The position numbers were made by a program, and so were the translations under genes. Under the pieces are notes generated by a model, which was not told where the DNA came from, ran no database searches, and saw nothing but the letters and a program-made list of their open reading frames with translations. This document shows, piece by piece, positions 7,729-16,751 of a stretch of 64,000 nucleotides of DNA (position 1 is the first letter of the stretch; each line of letters opens with the position of its first letter). This DNA comes from AV40 sp038230255 (GTDB lineage Bacteria; Verrucomicrobiota; Verrucomicrobiia; Chthoniobacterales; UBA10450). The stretch is from NCBI GenBank assembly GCA_038230255.1, contig JBBRNP010000006.1, forward strand, positions 62,001 through 126,000. Direction: 5' to 3'.

Positions 7729-9108
7729 TTATCTCCCGTGCACCACTTCTTTGCTTTCGGAGAGCTGAAGCAGCTTTCCGTTGAGCGAACCGCCCACTGC
7801 TTTTTCCAATTCCGCGCGCGCGACCCAGTAATCGCGTTGCGCTTCGACTGATTGCCGCGCGGCATTCACTTCTTCCTGTTTCGCTCGCAACAGATCAAAC
7901 AAACTTATTTGCATCGCGTTGTATTGAAGCTGCGATTCTTCGATAATTCGGTGACGCAAAGGCAGCACCGTTGATTGAGAATAGTCGACCATCGCGCGCG
8001 CATTCAGCATCCGATCACGCGCCGATCGCACCTCCGAACGAATTTGCACGGCGAGACCGAGGTAACGTTGTTGAAGCTGACGCACCCTGGCTTCGGTGCG
8101 CGCTTTAACGCCTTGCCCGAAATTAAAAAACGGAATCGGGATCCGTATGATCGGTCCGGTCGAATGCTCGTTCTGAATTTCGTGAACATAACGTCCACCG
8201 ATTTCGACTTGCTGCCCGATTTCTTGAAAGCGCGCGAGCCCCAGACCTTGCGCGACGCCCAGCGTTTCGAATCGCAGCGCGGCAAGATCAAGACGCTGCC
8301 CGATCGCGCGCGACTCCAATCCACTCGTTCCGATCTCGATCTTCGGCGGGTCTGGCAAACGCGGCGCGATCGTCCAGTTGGTCTGCTCGCCCCACACTCC
8401 CATCAACCTGTTCAATTTCTCGCGGCTTTCGATTGCCAGGGCCTGCCCTTTCGACAGATCGAGTTTCGCTTGCACATGCAACGCTTCCTCGCTCGCAAGA
8501 TCGACATCGCGCGTGTTGCCGGCTTGGTGAAGCTGCAATGCCGCTTCAGCCGAAGCCGCCGCTGCTTTCTCAACTTCAACGCCAAGATCTCCCATTTGCA
8601 GATTGCCCTGGTGCTCGTAGAACGCAGCCCGCACTTCCGCCGCGATTTTCAAAATTTCATTTCCGACACGCGATTTCGCCGCTTCCAATTGCGCTTTGGC
8701 TGCGCGCTTGCGTGTTGGCAGAAAGAGAATGTCGATGAATTGCGTCACTAGTTCCGCTTCCAACGCTTGGCCCGGAAAGCGCCGCTCAATCGAGAAGAGC
8801 GGATTTCTCAGCAGCCCCGCTTCGATCACATCAGCCTGCGCAATCCCGATCTCTTCATAGATCGCTTGCAGATCATGATTGTTCAGCAGCGCGATCTGAA
8901 CTGCCGAGTTCGGCGTCAGCGACCGATTCAAGAGCGCGCGAATGTAACGTTCCGCCTCGGCATCTTGCGGTGTGCCGCGATTCCATTGCACGCGTTTGCC
9001 GGTGCGCGAAAGCACGGTGTTGGAAACGTCGCCGAAGGATTGGTCCAGAGATGCGGCCGAACAAACGCTGGTCACGAGGAACGCCGCGAGACACAAAATG
9101 ATTTTCAT
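7729..9108 (-). CDS. TolC-family outer membrane channel protein
   Basis: A 459-residue outer membrane factor. I place the start at 9108 because MKIILCLAAFLVTSVCSAA is a signal peptide and overlaps the upstream lipoprotein stop as ATGA; the frame extends 17 codons further without support. Two repeats of alternating helix and strand are typical of OEP/TolC: LTPNSAVQIALLNNHDLQAI (about residue 62) and a second coiled-coil half with RSEVRSARDRMLNARAMV (about 365). It belongs with the adjacent multicopper oxidase rather than with a pump gene, since no RND gene is in this operon. Confidence 0.85.
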   Translation of the reverse strand: MKIILCLAAFLVTSVCSAASLDQSFGDVSNTVLSRTGKRVQWNRGTPQDAEAERYIRALLNRSLTPNSAVQIALLNNHDLQAIYEEIGIAQADVIEAGLLRNPLFSIERRFPGQALEAELVTQFIDILFLPTRKRAAKAQLEAAKSRVGNEILKIAAEVRAAFYEHQGNLQMGDLGVEVEKAAAASAEAALQLHQAGNTRDVDLASEEALHVQAKLDLSKGQALAIESREKLNRLMGVWGEQTNWTIAPRLPDPPKIEIGTSGLESRAIGQRLDLAALRFETLGVAQGLGLARFQEIGQQVEIGGRYVHEIQNEHSTGPIIRIPIPFFNFGQGVKARTEARVRQLQQRYLGLAVQIRSEVRSARDRMLNARAMVDYSQSTVLPLRHRIIEESQLQYNAMQISLFDLLRAKQEEVNAARQSVEAQRDYWVARAELEKAVGGSLNGKLLQLSESKEVVHGR

Positions 9109-9668
9109 TTCGGCGGCGCGCCTTCTTTCTTGATCAATGTCATTCCGCAGATCGGACACTTGCCGGGCTTGTCGGCATGGATTTGCGGGTGCATCACGCA
9201 GGTATAGTAGAAATTTGCCGCACTCGGTTGCTCGGACTTCTCTTTCATTTCTTCCGAAGTCTTCTTCATCCCCTCAGAGGTTTTTTTCATCTCGTCGGCG
9301 AGCTTCTGTTTCTCCGGGTCCACGTTCGTCGGGGACGGCGTCCCTTTGTGATCCTCCATTTTCATGGCGTCATGCTGCATCCCGGGCATCTCGCCTTGTT
9401 CCATGCCCGGCATATTGCCCATGTCATGATGCATCGTTTGAGCACCCTGCGCCCTGCTCGCGGTTTGGCTTAATTCCTTTTGGATCGCAACCGTTGTTTC
9501 GTCATGGGCGAGGAGATTGTTAAGCCGTTTTTCCGAAACAGGCGCCTGGGCATCGGCTGCATTACCCGCTGGCAAAGGAGGCGGCGTCGTCGATGCACAC
9601 CCGGCAAAAAATCCGGCGGCGAAAATCACGCAGATCAATCTGCTAAAGTTAATGCGGATGCTCATCAT
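9105..9668 (-). CDS. Lipoprotein with C-terminal heavy-metal-binding domain
   Basis: This 187-residue protein has a lipobox (IFAAGFFAGCAS), so it is probably membrane-anchored. The central part is rich in Met and His (MHHDMGNMPGMEQGEMPGMQ, residues 80-99), followed by a charged helical stretch with TSEGMKKTSEEMKEKSE. The C-terminus has YTCVMHPQIHADKPGKCPIC (residues 156-175), continuing GMTL: the HMBD zinc-ribbon-like domain found at the ends of CusB proteins and copper ATPases. It overlaps the upstream membrane protein by 20 bases and the TolC-type gene by 4. Confidence 0.85.
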   Translation of the reverse strand: MMSIRINFSRLICVIFAAGFFAGCASTTPPPLPAGNAADAQAPVSEKRLNNLLAHDETTVAIQKELSQTASRAQGAQTMHHDMGNMPGMEQGEMPGMQHDAMKMEDHKGTPSPTNVDPEKQKLADEMKKTSEGMKKTSEEMKEKSEQPSAANFYYTCVMHPQIHADKPGKCPICGMTLIKKEGAPPK

Positions 9669-10431
9669 GCTTGTGCTCTAGCGGGGAACTCGATGGACTG
9701 GCTGACGGACTCGCGCCGCCGACAGCTTCCAATTGCTTTCGGCTGGCTTCCAATTGCAGCCGGCTCGCCTCGAGTTGGAGACGGCTTGCTTCGAGCTGTT
9801 TCTTTTCCTCCTCGGACTTCGGTTGCTCTCCGGTGGGTTGCTGCATCTTCTCATGTCCCGCATGTTCCATTGTCTGGGCCGGCGAAGTCTCGGGTGTCTG
9901 TTCTTCGGCGTGCTCATGTTCGCCACCGTGATGATGTTCTTCCGCGCGCGCTTGCGGCGGCGGTTCAAAACGAAATTCCTTGTGGCGAACGTGACCGCCC
10001 GCATACGCGATGTAACCGCCGGTGCCGAGAGTGGCACATCCCAACACGAGTGTGCCGACCGTGATCGCGAACGATGTGCGCGGCCATTTCACAACGGCGC
10101 CGACTCCGATGGCCGCCACACCGGCCAATACATAAAAGAGCCAGATCATTTTTTCTCCGCGCGCCATATGCTCGTCGAGCCATTGCTCACCCGCGGGATC
10201 CGACATCGCTTTTACGCGATCGTAACCGGCCTCGCCATAGTGATATGTCGGCCACGCTGACATAGCGCAGACAAAGACAAGAACCAGCGCGGCGATCGTT
10301 ACCCGCTGGTTCCTCAAAATCAGCGCCAGCCCCAGCGCCAACAATCCAACCGCGAGTCCGTAAACCGGCAGCGGATTGATTAGAATATGGAGATACTCAG
10401 GATCGCTGAGGTGTTGGCGAAGAATATTCAT
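9649..10431 (-). CDS. Membrane protein with His-rich tail and Gln-Leu-Glu-Ala-Ser-Arg repeats
   Basis: I do not recognise a named family. Of 260 residues, the first 155 hold about four membrane helices (LPVYGLAVGLLALGLALIL, VTIAALVLVFVCAMSAW, MIWLFYVLAGVAAIGVGAVV, TSFAITVGTLVLGCATLGTG). The tail has HHHGGEHEHAEE (around 172), three consecutive copies of a seven-residue unit close to LEASRLQ (around 219-242), and ends HKHDEHPH. The layout suggests a metal-collecting, possibly coiled-coil periplasmic domain on a membrane anchor. Its 3' end overlaps the lipoprotein gene by 20 bases. Confidence 0.75.
   Translation of the reverse strand: MNILRQHLSDPEYLHILINPLPVYGLAVGLLALGLALILRNQRVTIAALVLVFVCAMSAWPTYHYGEAGYDRVKAMSDPAGEQWLDEHMARGEKMIWLFYVLAGVAAIGVGAVVKWPRTSFAITVGTLVLGCATLGTGGYIAYAGGHVRHKEFRFEPPPQARAEEHHHGGEHEHAEEQTPETSPAQTMEHAGHEKMQQPTGEQPKSEEEKKQLEASRLQLEASRLQLEASRKQLEAVGGASPSASPSSSPLEHKHDEHPH
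9726..9801 (-). repeat. Tandem 21-bp repeat encoding LEASRLQ-type units
   Basis: Consecutive imperfect 21-bp units on the minus strand encode LEASRLQ, LEASRLQ and LEASRKQ followed by a partial unit. Codon differences between units show that the repeat is not brand new. Confidence 0.7.
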
Positions 10432-10487
10432 TTGTTATTCCGGATGCGATCGCTGCCGCATTTCGCGACAGCGCCCGATGCCAATCG

Positions 10488-11075
10488 TCACAGAGGTCCG
10501 AACCAGGACGTCGCCCAACTCTTCATCTGTTTTATCTCTGCTTCCTGGTCCTTCGCGATCTTAGCCGCGAACTCCTTTAGCTCGGGGTGCGTTGCCTTCT
10601 TCTCGGCCTGCTCAGCCATCTCGACCGCCGCGTGGTGATGTTTCGGCATCATGTCGAGAAACGCCTTGTCGAAATCGGCATCTTTTTTGGCCTGCAACAT
10701 CGACATGTGCGGTTTCATTTCTTTGTCGGCTTTCTCGTTCGCGACTTCTTTCGGAGAAGCGTTGTCCCAATCCTTTAGCCATTTCGTCATTTGCTCGATC
10801 TCCTGCTGTTGCGCCGAGATGATTTTCTCGGCTAACTGGCGGAGCTCTGGGCGTTGCGTGTGATCAGGGACCATCTTCGCCATCTCAATCGCGCTGCGAT
10901 GATGCTGGATCATCTGCTGGAGAAAGCTCTGCTCGAACTCCGCTCCTTTCAGGGATTGGAGGGAGGCGTTCATGGGATCGACTTGGCCGTTCGGATTGTG
11001 TGCTAACGCGAGCGGCGCTGCGATTAGTGTGAGCGCCGCGACGAGCGGCACGATGTTTTTAGTTTTGTTAGTCAT
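10488..11075 (-). CDS. Secreted DUF305 protein (two DUF305 halves)
   Basis: A 195-residue protein with a signal peptide ending around ALAHN. It carries two copies of the DUF305 four-helix unit: FEQSFLQQMIQHHRSAIEMA (about 47-66) and FDKAFLDMMPKHHHAAVEMA (about 134-153), each with paired His plus Met residues. DUF305 proteins recur in copper-resistance loci and are thought to bind metal in the periplasm. It lies between DUF3347 and the His-rich membrane protein on the same strand. Confidence 0.88.
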   Translation of the reverse strand: MTNKTKNIVPLVAALTLIAAPLALAHNPNGQVDPMNASLQSLKGAEFEQSFLQQMIQHHRSAIEMAKMVPDHTQRPELRQLAEKIISAQQQEIEQMTKWLKDWDNASPKEVANEKADKEMKPHMSMLQAKKDADFDKAFLDMMPKHHHAAVEMAEQAEKKATHPELKEFAAKIAKDQEAEIKQMKSWATSWFGPL

Positions 11076-11112
11076 ATAATTCTAGTTCGTTAACTTTGTG
11101 GTCGCAGACGCG

Positions 11113-11523
11113 TTACTTCTGAATTTCGCCGCAGCTGAGCATCTCCTTGCCGCCGTAGGGATTTGAGACGGTTGTCGATGTTTGCACCCAATCCTTTTTC
11201 AGCATTGGGCAGTGTGCGACGTGATAGCCGCTTTGGCCTGCTGCAATCGTCTTAGCGCGTGCGGTGATTTTTTCGAATCCAGTCCGCGCATCTTGTAACG
11301 AACTTGCCTTAGCGATATCACTACCTTGATCGCCTAAATCAGTTGCCGCGGTTTTTGCGCCCGGCAAATCGTCCGCCGCCAAAGCGACATGGATTTTTTC
11401 GTAGTTTGTCAGGAACTTTTTGTCCTGATCGGAAAGATTAGCTGCGTATCCGAGCGACGCGATCATCCCGAACGCGATCGTTGCGAAGCACCGCGTTGTG
11501 AGTTTCTGTTTTGGTATATTCAT
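11113..11523 (-). CDS. Secreted DUF3347-like protein
   Basis: A 136-residue exported protein. After the signal peptide there is a helical segment (DQDKKFLTNYEKIHVALAAD), then HVAHCPMLKKDWVQ and NPYGGKEMLSCGEIQK. The HCPM...NPYxGxxMLxCG pattern is the DUF3347 signature found with CusB-type proteins. The Cys, His and Met residues are likely metal ligands. It is 37 bp upstream of the DUF305 gene on the same strand. Confidence 0.8.
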   Translation of the reverse strand: MNIPKQKLTTRCFATIAFGMIASLGYAANLSDQDKKFLTNYEKIHVALAADDLPGAKTAATDLGDQGSDIAKASSLQDARTGFEKITARAKTIAAGQSGYHVAHCPMLKKDWVQTSTTVSNPYGGKEMLSCGEIQK

Positions 11524-11663
11524 TTTTTGATTGTTGTTGTTGAATTTCGGTTGTTGTGGAAAACGGCAGCGCTATGCGCGGCCGAGAGACGCAGGCACGA
11601 CGCACTCGGCGACGTGCTAGGAGAGGAGCAAGCGCACGAAACCCTGTGAACGGGCGCGGCGCT
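11524..11663. other. 140-bp gap between DUF3347 and Cys-rich genes
   Basis: The gap contains a TTG/TTGTTG-rich stretch next to the DUF3347 start and otherwise ordinary GC-rich sequence. I see no hairpin strong enough to call a terminator and no ORF with support. Confidence 0.4.
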
Positions 11664-12086
11664 TTAGCTCAAGGAAACAGGAGGAGCGTGAGCAAGAAGG
11701 CTCCGCTGCAAAACAGTTTCCGAAAAAGAAAATGCGAGCGCGGGTGGCCCGCTGTCGCAAGCAATGAGTAACCCGTGCTGCTCTGAAATTATCGGCAGAC
11801 TTACGCCGACGAGATATTCCTTCAGAATGAAATCGAATGTGGCCGGTGGGACAGTAGCCGTCTTTGCCTCGATTGCTTTCAGCACCTTACAGCAAGGCAA
11901 CTCTTCTTGGTTGCTCTTTTTCGATGGCGACGGCTGATTACCGTGACAATGCATTTTTGGCATTGCCGACTGCGATTTCGTCTCGATTAGTCCGCCGATG
12001 ACGCAGTGATTCGAGATGGATAACCAGGCTGCGACAGTCGCAAGAACTATCGAGATTCGAAAGGCCTTATACGGCACGTGCTGCAT
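11664..12086 (-). CDS. Small Cys/His-containing exported protein with Pro-rich tail (type A)
   Basis: A 140-residue protein with an N-terminal hydrophobic signal (AFRISIVLATVAAWLSIS), then KMHCHGNQPSPSKKSNQEEL and PCCKVLKAIEA, and a tail with LLAHAPPVSLS. No named family is recognised. Proteins with the same plan (signal, scattered Cys, Pro/Arg tail) lie at 18097-18465, 25821-26171 and 26311-26661; two of those sit immediately upstream of efflux channel genes. A periplasmic metal-binding or sensing role is inference. Confidence 0.65.
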   Translation of the reverse strand: MQHVPYKAFRISIVLATVAAWLSISNHCVIGGLIETKSQSAMPKMHCHGNQPSPSKKSNQEELPCCKVLKAIEAKTATVPPATFDFILKEYLVGVSLPIISEQHGLLIACDSGPPALAFSFSETVLQRSLLAHAPPVSLS

Positions 12087-12198
12087 TCTCCTCCTTTGAT
12101 CGACCTAAAGTCTGGAATGTTCAAACGTTTTCATTCGGCGCGGGTAGGCCCTCATTTTTTTGCTCGCACCAGAGGGCAACCGTGACTATACCAGAGGT

Positions 12199-12363
12199 AT
12201 GAAAAATTACGCGAAAGTCCTGTTCTCGATCCTGGTCGCAGCGATGTGCACGGTCTCTTTTGCAGCGGACAAACCAAATTGCAAAGCCACCGGCAAGAAT
12301 TGTCCGATGAATAAGGGTAAGGCGTGCAAGTGCGGCAAAGAATGCGGCTGCGCCAAGATGTAA
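12199..12363 (+). CDS. Cys-rich exported mini-protein, metallothionein-like
   Basis: A 54-residue product starting MKNYAKVLFSILVAAMCTVS with a signal peptide, followed by a mature part of about 32 residues with seven Cys: NCKATGKNCPMNKGKACK then CGKECGCAKM. The ATG at 12199 follows AGAGG with only about one base of spacing, so the initiation signal is odd; an in-frame TTG lies 13 codons upstream. It is one of few plus-strand genes here. The Cys spacing suggests thiolate metal binding in the periplasm. No named family. Confidence 0.7.
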   Translation: MKNYAKVLFSILVAAMCTVSFAADKPNCKATGKNCPMNKGKACKCGKECGCAKM

Positions 12364-12490
12364 GGTAGTCACGGCGTTTCGTTCCTAAATCGTGTGGTAA
12401 TCACACGACCGGGCCCTGCTTGCCGACATGTATTTTTACGGCGCGCGATTACTCTCTTTACGACTCGTGCTCGTTGGATAAGCTTGCGTA

Positions 12491-12916
12491 ATGGCACCTT
12501 GGTTTTGGTACGCAGTCGTAGCGGCCGTGCTTTACGGCGCGCATCAAATCTTCACGCGGCTCGCATCTGATCATATCGGGGCCGGTCTCGGTGGATTTGT
12601 GGTCGAAGCGACAGCCGCGTTATCAATCTTGCTCTATCTCGCCGCGCTATGGTTTGGCAGTCGTTGGAATCAGAAGTACAGCAGCGCAGGTTTTTATTAC
12701 TCGGCGCTAACCGGCATCTGCGTCGGCGCGGGAACGATTGCGTTCTTTCTTCTTTTCCAAAAGGGTGGGCCGCTGTCTTCGGTGCCGGCGATCCTGGCAG
12801 GTGGCGCGGCGATTATGGCAATTGCCGGAATTTTATTTTTTCGCGAGCCGGCATCGTGGCAACGCCTCATTGGTATCACGCTTGCCATCACTGGCCTGTT
12901 TCTTCTCCGCAAATGA
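12491..12916 (+). CDS. Single-domain EamA/DMT-type membrane protein (copy 1)
   Basis: A 141-residue protein with about five helices: one EamA unit rather than the usual two. The conserved end FFREPASWQRLIGITLAITG matches the EamA domain end. It differs at only about 16 of 141 positions from the protein at 18583-19008. Single-domain EamA proteins would need to dimerise to form a transporter. The two copies lie in direct orientation on either side of the czc module. Substrate unknown. Confidence 0.85.
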   Translation: MAPWFWYAVVAAVLYGAHQIFTRLASDHIGAGLGGFVVEATAALSILLYLAALWFGSRWNQKYSSAGFYYSALTGICVGAGTIAFFLLFQKGGPLSSVPAILAGGAAIMAIAGILFFREPASWQRLIGITLAITGLFLLRK

Positions 12917-12957
12917 AGTTGGCCAAAAGTAGCCGGCTGTTCTCGCTCTTGATTCGT

Positions 12958-12969
12958 AAGATCGACAAT
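12958..12969 (+). repeat. Iterated 12-mer AAGATCGACAAT, copy 3 (intergenic)
   Basis: Exact match in the 56-bp convergent gap between the EamA gene and the CDF gene, outside any coding frame. Confidence 0.8.
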
Positions 12970-12972
12970 TGA

Positions 12973-13596
12973 TTATGCTCTGTGTTCGTGGGTGCACGGT
13001 TGTCCGCGCAAGCCGCTGATCGCTTCGCGCAAGATAATCGGCACCATGCAAAGCGCTGCGACCGGATCCGCCCACCACCATCCGAAAAGCGCGTTCAGAC
13101 CCAAACCGCCTAACAAGATCACCGCGAGATAAGCGCAAATATCGCTTTGGTGGGAATCAGCGTGCAATGCGTCGCTCTGAAGATTTGCGGCGGCGCGGCG
13201 TTTGGCGCGCGCAAGCAGCGGCATGACGATGACGCAAGCGGCCGCGTAAATAATTCCAAAATAACTCACGCGCGGCGTTGAATGCGTGAGCAAATCCTTC
13301 ACCGCTTCAAAACTCACGTAAAGAGTGAGCGCGAGAAAACAGCCACCCACCAACCGGTGCGCAAACGCTTCTCGATCTTCCGTGGCAGAAGCGTCGCTTA
13401 GTCGCCACACGAGCACGAGACTGGACGCGACTTCGATCACCGAATCGACCCCAAAGCTGATCAGCGCGACACTGCCAGCAAGAACGCCGGCGATAATCCC
13501 AACGATCGACTCGAATCCTGTCCAGCCGATGCTTAGGAATTCAATTTTCCGGCCAGCTCGACGATGGACAGCCAAACTTTCTGCGAGATCGTTCAT
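12973..13596 (-). CDS. Cation diffusion facilitator-type transporter
   Basis: A 207-residue CDF-family exporter, probably moving Zn, Co or Cd out of the cytoplasm. I start it at the Met at 13596, which overlaps the czcA stop as ATGA; a further 13 codons upstream have no support. Helix 2 contains SFGVDSVIEVASSLVLVW and helix 5 HADSHQSDICAYLAVILLGG, supplying the acidic and His ligands of the transport site. It ends soon after the sixth helix (PCTHEHRA), so the usual cytoplasmic C-terminal domain is missing. It is translationally coupled to the RND pump. Confidence 0.85.
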   Translation of the reverse strand: MNDLAESLAVHRRAGRKIEFLSIGWTGFESIVGIIAGVLAGSVALISFGVDSVIEVASSLVLVWRLSDASATEDREAFAHRLVGGCFLALTLYVSFEAVKDLLTHSTPRVSYFGIIYAAACVIVMPLLARAKRRAAANLQSDALHADSHQSDICAYLAVILLGGLGLNALFGWWWADPVAALCMVPIILREAISGLRGQPCTHEHRA

Positions 13597-16500
13597 GGAA
13601 CTATCTGTTTTGCTTTCGTCTTCTTTTCTACCCATTCATAAAGCACAGGAAGGAGAACGAGCGTTAGGAATGTGGAACTGAGTATCCCGCCGATGACGAC
13701 TGTGGCCAACGGTCTTTGCACCTCAGCGCCGGCGCTGGTTGAGAGAGCCATCGGTATGAATCCGAAGGCGGCGACTGCTGCGGTCATTAATACGGGGCGC
13801 AATCTTGTCAGCGAGCCTTCGATGACGGCGGATCGAACATCCTGTCCTTGTTCGCGAAGTTGATTGAAGTAGCTAATCATCACCACACCGTTGAGAACAG
13901 CGACGCCGCTCAACGCGATGAATCCTACCGCGGCGGAAATGCTGAACGGCATATCGCGCACCCATAGTGAGAAAATTCCACCAGTGATCGCGAGCGGAAT
14001 TCCGGAATAAACGAGCAACGCTTGCCGCACGCTGCCGAACGCCATGAAAATAAGCACGAATATGAACACCAACGCGGTCGGGACGACGATGGCCAGTCGC
14101 GCCTTCGCTTCGCGAAGGTTTTCGAATTGGCCGCCGAACTCGAGAGTGTAGCCTTCGGGAAGTTTAACTTTCTCGCGCACTTTTGCGTCGGCTTCGCTCA
14201 CCCAACTTTCCACATCGCGACCTTCCAAGTTCACCATCAACGCCGATCGCCGATGCGCGGAGTCCCGCAAAATCGGTGATACGGTTTGGACGCGCTCAAT
14301 GTCAGCTAGCGTGCCGAGTGGCAGCATTCCGGAATCGCCCACGCGCACCGGCAACGCACGAATCGCGTCGAGGTTTTCGCGATCTTTGTCGGGGAGCCGC
14401 ACGACGATGTCGAAGCGACGATTGCCTTCCACCAACGCGCCCACGGTCTGCCCACCCAAGGCGGCGGCGACAACCTGATTCACGTCACCGGCGTGAAGAT
14501 TATATTTCGCCAACACCTCGCGCTTGACTCTGATCTCTAGCATCGGCGCGCGGCCGGTCGTTTCAAATTCGACTTCGCCCTCGCCCTCGCGCGTGCCGGG
14601 AATCTGTTCCAGCACTTCTTTCACCTCTGCGCCGAGGCGTTCGAGCACGTCGTAATCGTTGCCGAAAATCTTTACCGCGATATCGGCGCGAATTCCTTCG
14701 AGCATTTCGTTGAAGCGCATTTCGATCGGTTGCGCGACCATGATGCGCGTGCCCGGATTGATTGCTTCGATCTCCTTCGTGATGATTTTAGCGAGTTCTT
14801 CTTTGTTGATCAACTTGTTGTCGATCTTTCGCCATTCGCTGCGCGGTTTGTAATAAATGTAAAAGTCGGTATCGCTCGGCGGCATCGGGTCGGTGGCAAT
14901 TTCGGCGCTACCGATTCTGGCGAATACTCGTTCTACTTCCGGCACGCGCACTTTAATTTCGCGATCTGTTTTTGTTTGCGCCTCAACGGTTGCGTCAACG
15001 CTGATGCCACTTGCCCGATAAACCATCATGGTGAACGCGCCTTCGTCGAGTTTCGGAATAAAATTCGCGCCGAGCCCACTGAAGATGATTAATGCCAGCG
15101 CGAAAAGTGTGAGCGCGCCGAGCACGACCGGCCAACGCAATCGCAGCGACGCGCGAAGGATTGGCGAGTAAACGTTCTTGCAAACACGGACGACGAGATT
15201 GTCGCCTTCGTGAATTCGCCCGCGCAGTAGAAGCGAAGAGAGCGCGGGCATGAGCGTCAGAGCCAGGACGAGGGATCCGCCGAGCGCGAGCATTACGGTC
15301 AGCGCCATCGGATGAAACATTTTCCCCTCGATGCCGGAAAGCGCGAGGATCGGCACGTAGACAATCGCGATGATCAGGACGCCGAAGAACATCGGCGTGC
15401 CGACTTGCTTGCTCGCTGCAAGCACAGTGTCCAACCGTTCTTCTTTGTTTAGAGCGCGCCCGAGCTGATGTTGTTTTAAACCGAGTTGTCGAACGACGTT
15501 TTCCACTATGACGACTGCGCCGTCGATGATGAGGCCGAAATCAATTGCGCCCAGGCTCATCAAGTTTCCAGAGATGCCGAAGCGCGTCATCCCGGTAATG
15601 GCGAAGAGGAGAGAGAGCGGGATCGCAATCGCGACAATGAGCGCGGCACGCCAATTGCCGAGGAGAAATAATAATACCGCCACAACCAATACCGCGCCTT
15701 CGAAGAGATTTTTCGCCACGGTGTGAATTGTCCGATGCACCAGCTCACTTCGGTTGTATTGCGGCTTGATAATGACACCTGGCGGCAAGCGTTTCTGAAT
15801 CTCTTCCGCTTTGTGAGCAACGCGCTCGGCCACGGCGTGGCTGTTTTCGCCCATCAGCATCATCGCCACACCAAGCACGGCTTCCTGACCACCCTCGGTC
15901 GCAGCGCCGATGCGAAAGGCGTGCCCGATCTGAACGTCCGCTACGTCTTTTACGCGCATCGGCATCACCCCACCGGCGAATTTCACCGGCAGCTCTGAGA
16001 TTTCCTCCAGCGAGACAACACGGCCGACGCCGCGGATTACAAGTTGTTCGTTGCCTGAGTTAACGATTCCGCCCCCGGCATTCTCGACGTTTTCACCAAC
16101 GACGCGCGAAAGATCATTCACGGTCAGACCCGCATCACGCAACTTGTCGATCTTCGGCTGCACGACGATTTGCTTTACGTACCCGCCGTAAGCGTTGATC
16201 TCGGCTATGCCGGGGAGAGTGCGGAGTTGCGGTTTAATGATGTATTCCTGGATTTGCCAGAGCTCCATCAATTGCGCTTCACGCGTCGGAGGTGCTTTTG
16301 TCGCGCCCGGCGCGTAGTCCACCGCGTAATAGAAAACTTCACCGAGTCCCGTCGTGTTCGGAACAAGTTTCGGCGTCAGGCCGGGCGGAATGGAATCAGC
16401 GGCGCTTTGCAAACGTTCGGCCACAAGTTGTCGCGCTCGATAGATATCGGTCTTGTCGGTGAATTGGAGCGTGATCTGCGACAAGCCGAATCGCGAAAGC

Positions 16501-16751
16501 GAACGCATCTCAGTTACGCCGGCAATGCCACCAAGCGCAGTTTCGAGCGGGAAGGTGACCAGATTTTCCACTTCGCCCGGTGCGAGCGATGGGATGGTCG
16601 TGTTAACTTGCACCTGTACGCCAGTGATGTCGGGAATCGCATCCATCGGCAGTTTTTTGGCCGACCAAAGACCAACGAGCAGAAGCGCGAGCGCACCCAT
16701 CAACACCAGCACACGCTGGCGCACCGCGAATTCGAGAATCTTGTCGATCAT
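13593..16751 (-). CDS. czcA: Heavy-metal efflux RND pump, CzcA type
   Basis: A 1052-residue inner-membrane RND transporter of the HME class that expels divalent metals using the proton gradient. Visible features are the N-terminal helix (VLVLMGALALLLVGLW), DAIPDITGVQVQV, the porter region PMPPSDTDFYIYYKPRSEW, and AQPIEMRFNEMLEGIRADIA, which resembles CzcA rather than CusA. The helix 4 charged segment is AIDFGLIIDGAVVIVENVVR, the proton relay of HME pumps. It overlaps czcC upstream and the CDF gene downstream by ATGA. No periplasmic adaptor gene lies in this operon. Confidence 0.93.
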   Translation of the reverse strand: MIDKILEFAVRQRVLVLMGALALLLVGLWSAKKLPMDAIPDITGVQVQVNTTIPSLAPGEVENLVTFPLETALGGIAGVTEMRSLSRFGLSQITLQFTDKTDIYRARQLVAERLQSAADSIPPGLTPKLVPNTTGLGEVFYYAVDYAPGATKAPPTREAQLMELWQIQEYIIKPQLRTLPGIAEINAYGGYVKQIVVQPKIDKLRDAGLTVNDLSRVVGENVENAGGGIVNSGNEQLVIRGVGRVVSLEEISELPVKFAGGVMPMRVKDVADVQIGHAFRIGAATEGGQEAVLGVAMMLMGENSHAVAERVAHKAEEIQKRLPPGVIIKPQYNRSELVHRTIHTVAKNLFEGAVLVVAVLLFLLGNWRAALIVAIAIPLSLLFAITGMTRFGISGNLMSLGAIDFGLIIDGAVVIVENVVRQLGLKQHQLGRALNKEERLDTVLAASKQVGTPMFFGVLIIAIVYVPILALSGIEGKMFHPMALTVMLALGGSLVLALTLMPALSSLLLRGRIHEGDNLVVRVCKNVYSPILRASLRLRWPVVLGALTLFALALIIFSGLGANFIPKLDEGAFTMMVYRASGISVDATVEAQTKTDREIKVRVPEVERVFARIGSAEIATDPMPPSDTDFYIYYKPRSEWRKIDNKLINKEELAKIITKEIEAINPGTRIMVAQPIEMRFNEMLEGIRADIAVKIFGNDYDVLERLGAEVKEVLEQIPGTREGEGEVEFETTGRAPMLEIRVKREVLAKYNLHAGDVNQVVAAALGGQTVGALVEGNRRFDIVVRLPDKDRENLDAIRALPVRVGDSGMLPLGTLADIERVQTVSPILRDSAHRRSALMVNLEGRDVESWVSEADAKVREKVKLPEGYTLEFGGQFENLREAKARLAIVVPTALVFIFVLIFMAFGSVRQALLVYSGIPLAITGGIFSLWVRDMPFSISAAVGFIALSGVAVLNGVVMISYFNQLREQGQDVRSAVIEGSLTRLRPVLMTAAVAAFGFIPMALSTSAGAEVQRPLATVVIGGILSSTFLTLVLLPVLYEWVEKKTKAKQIVP

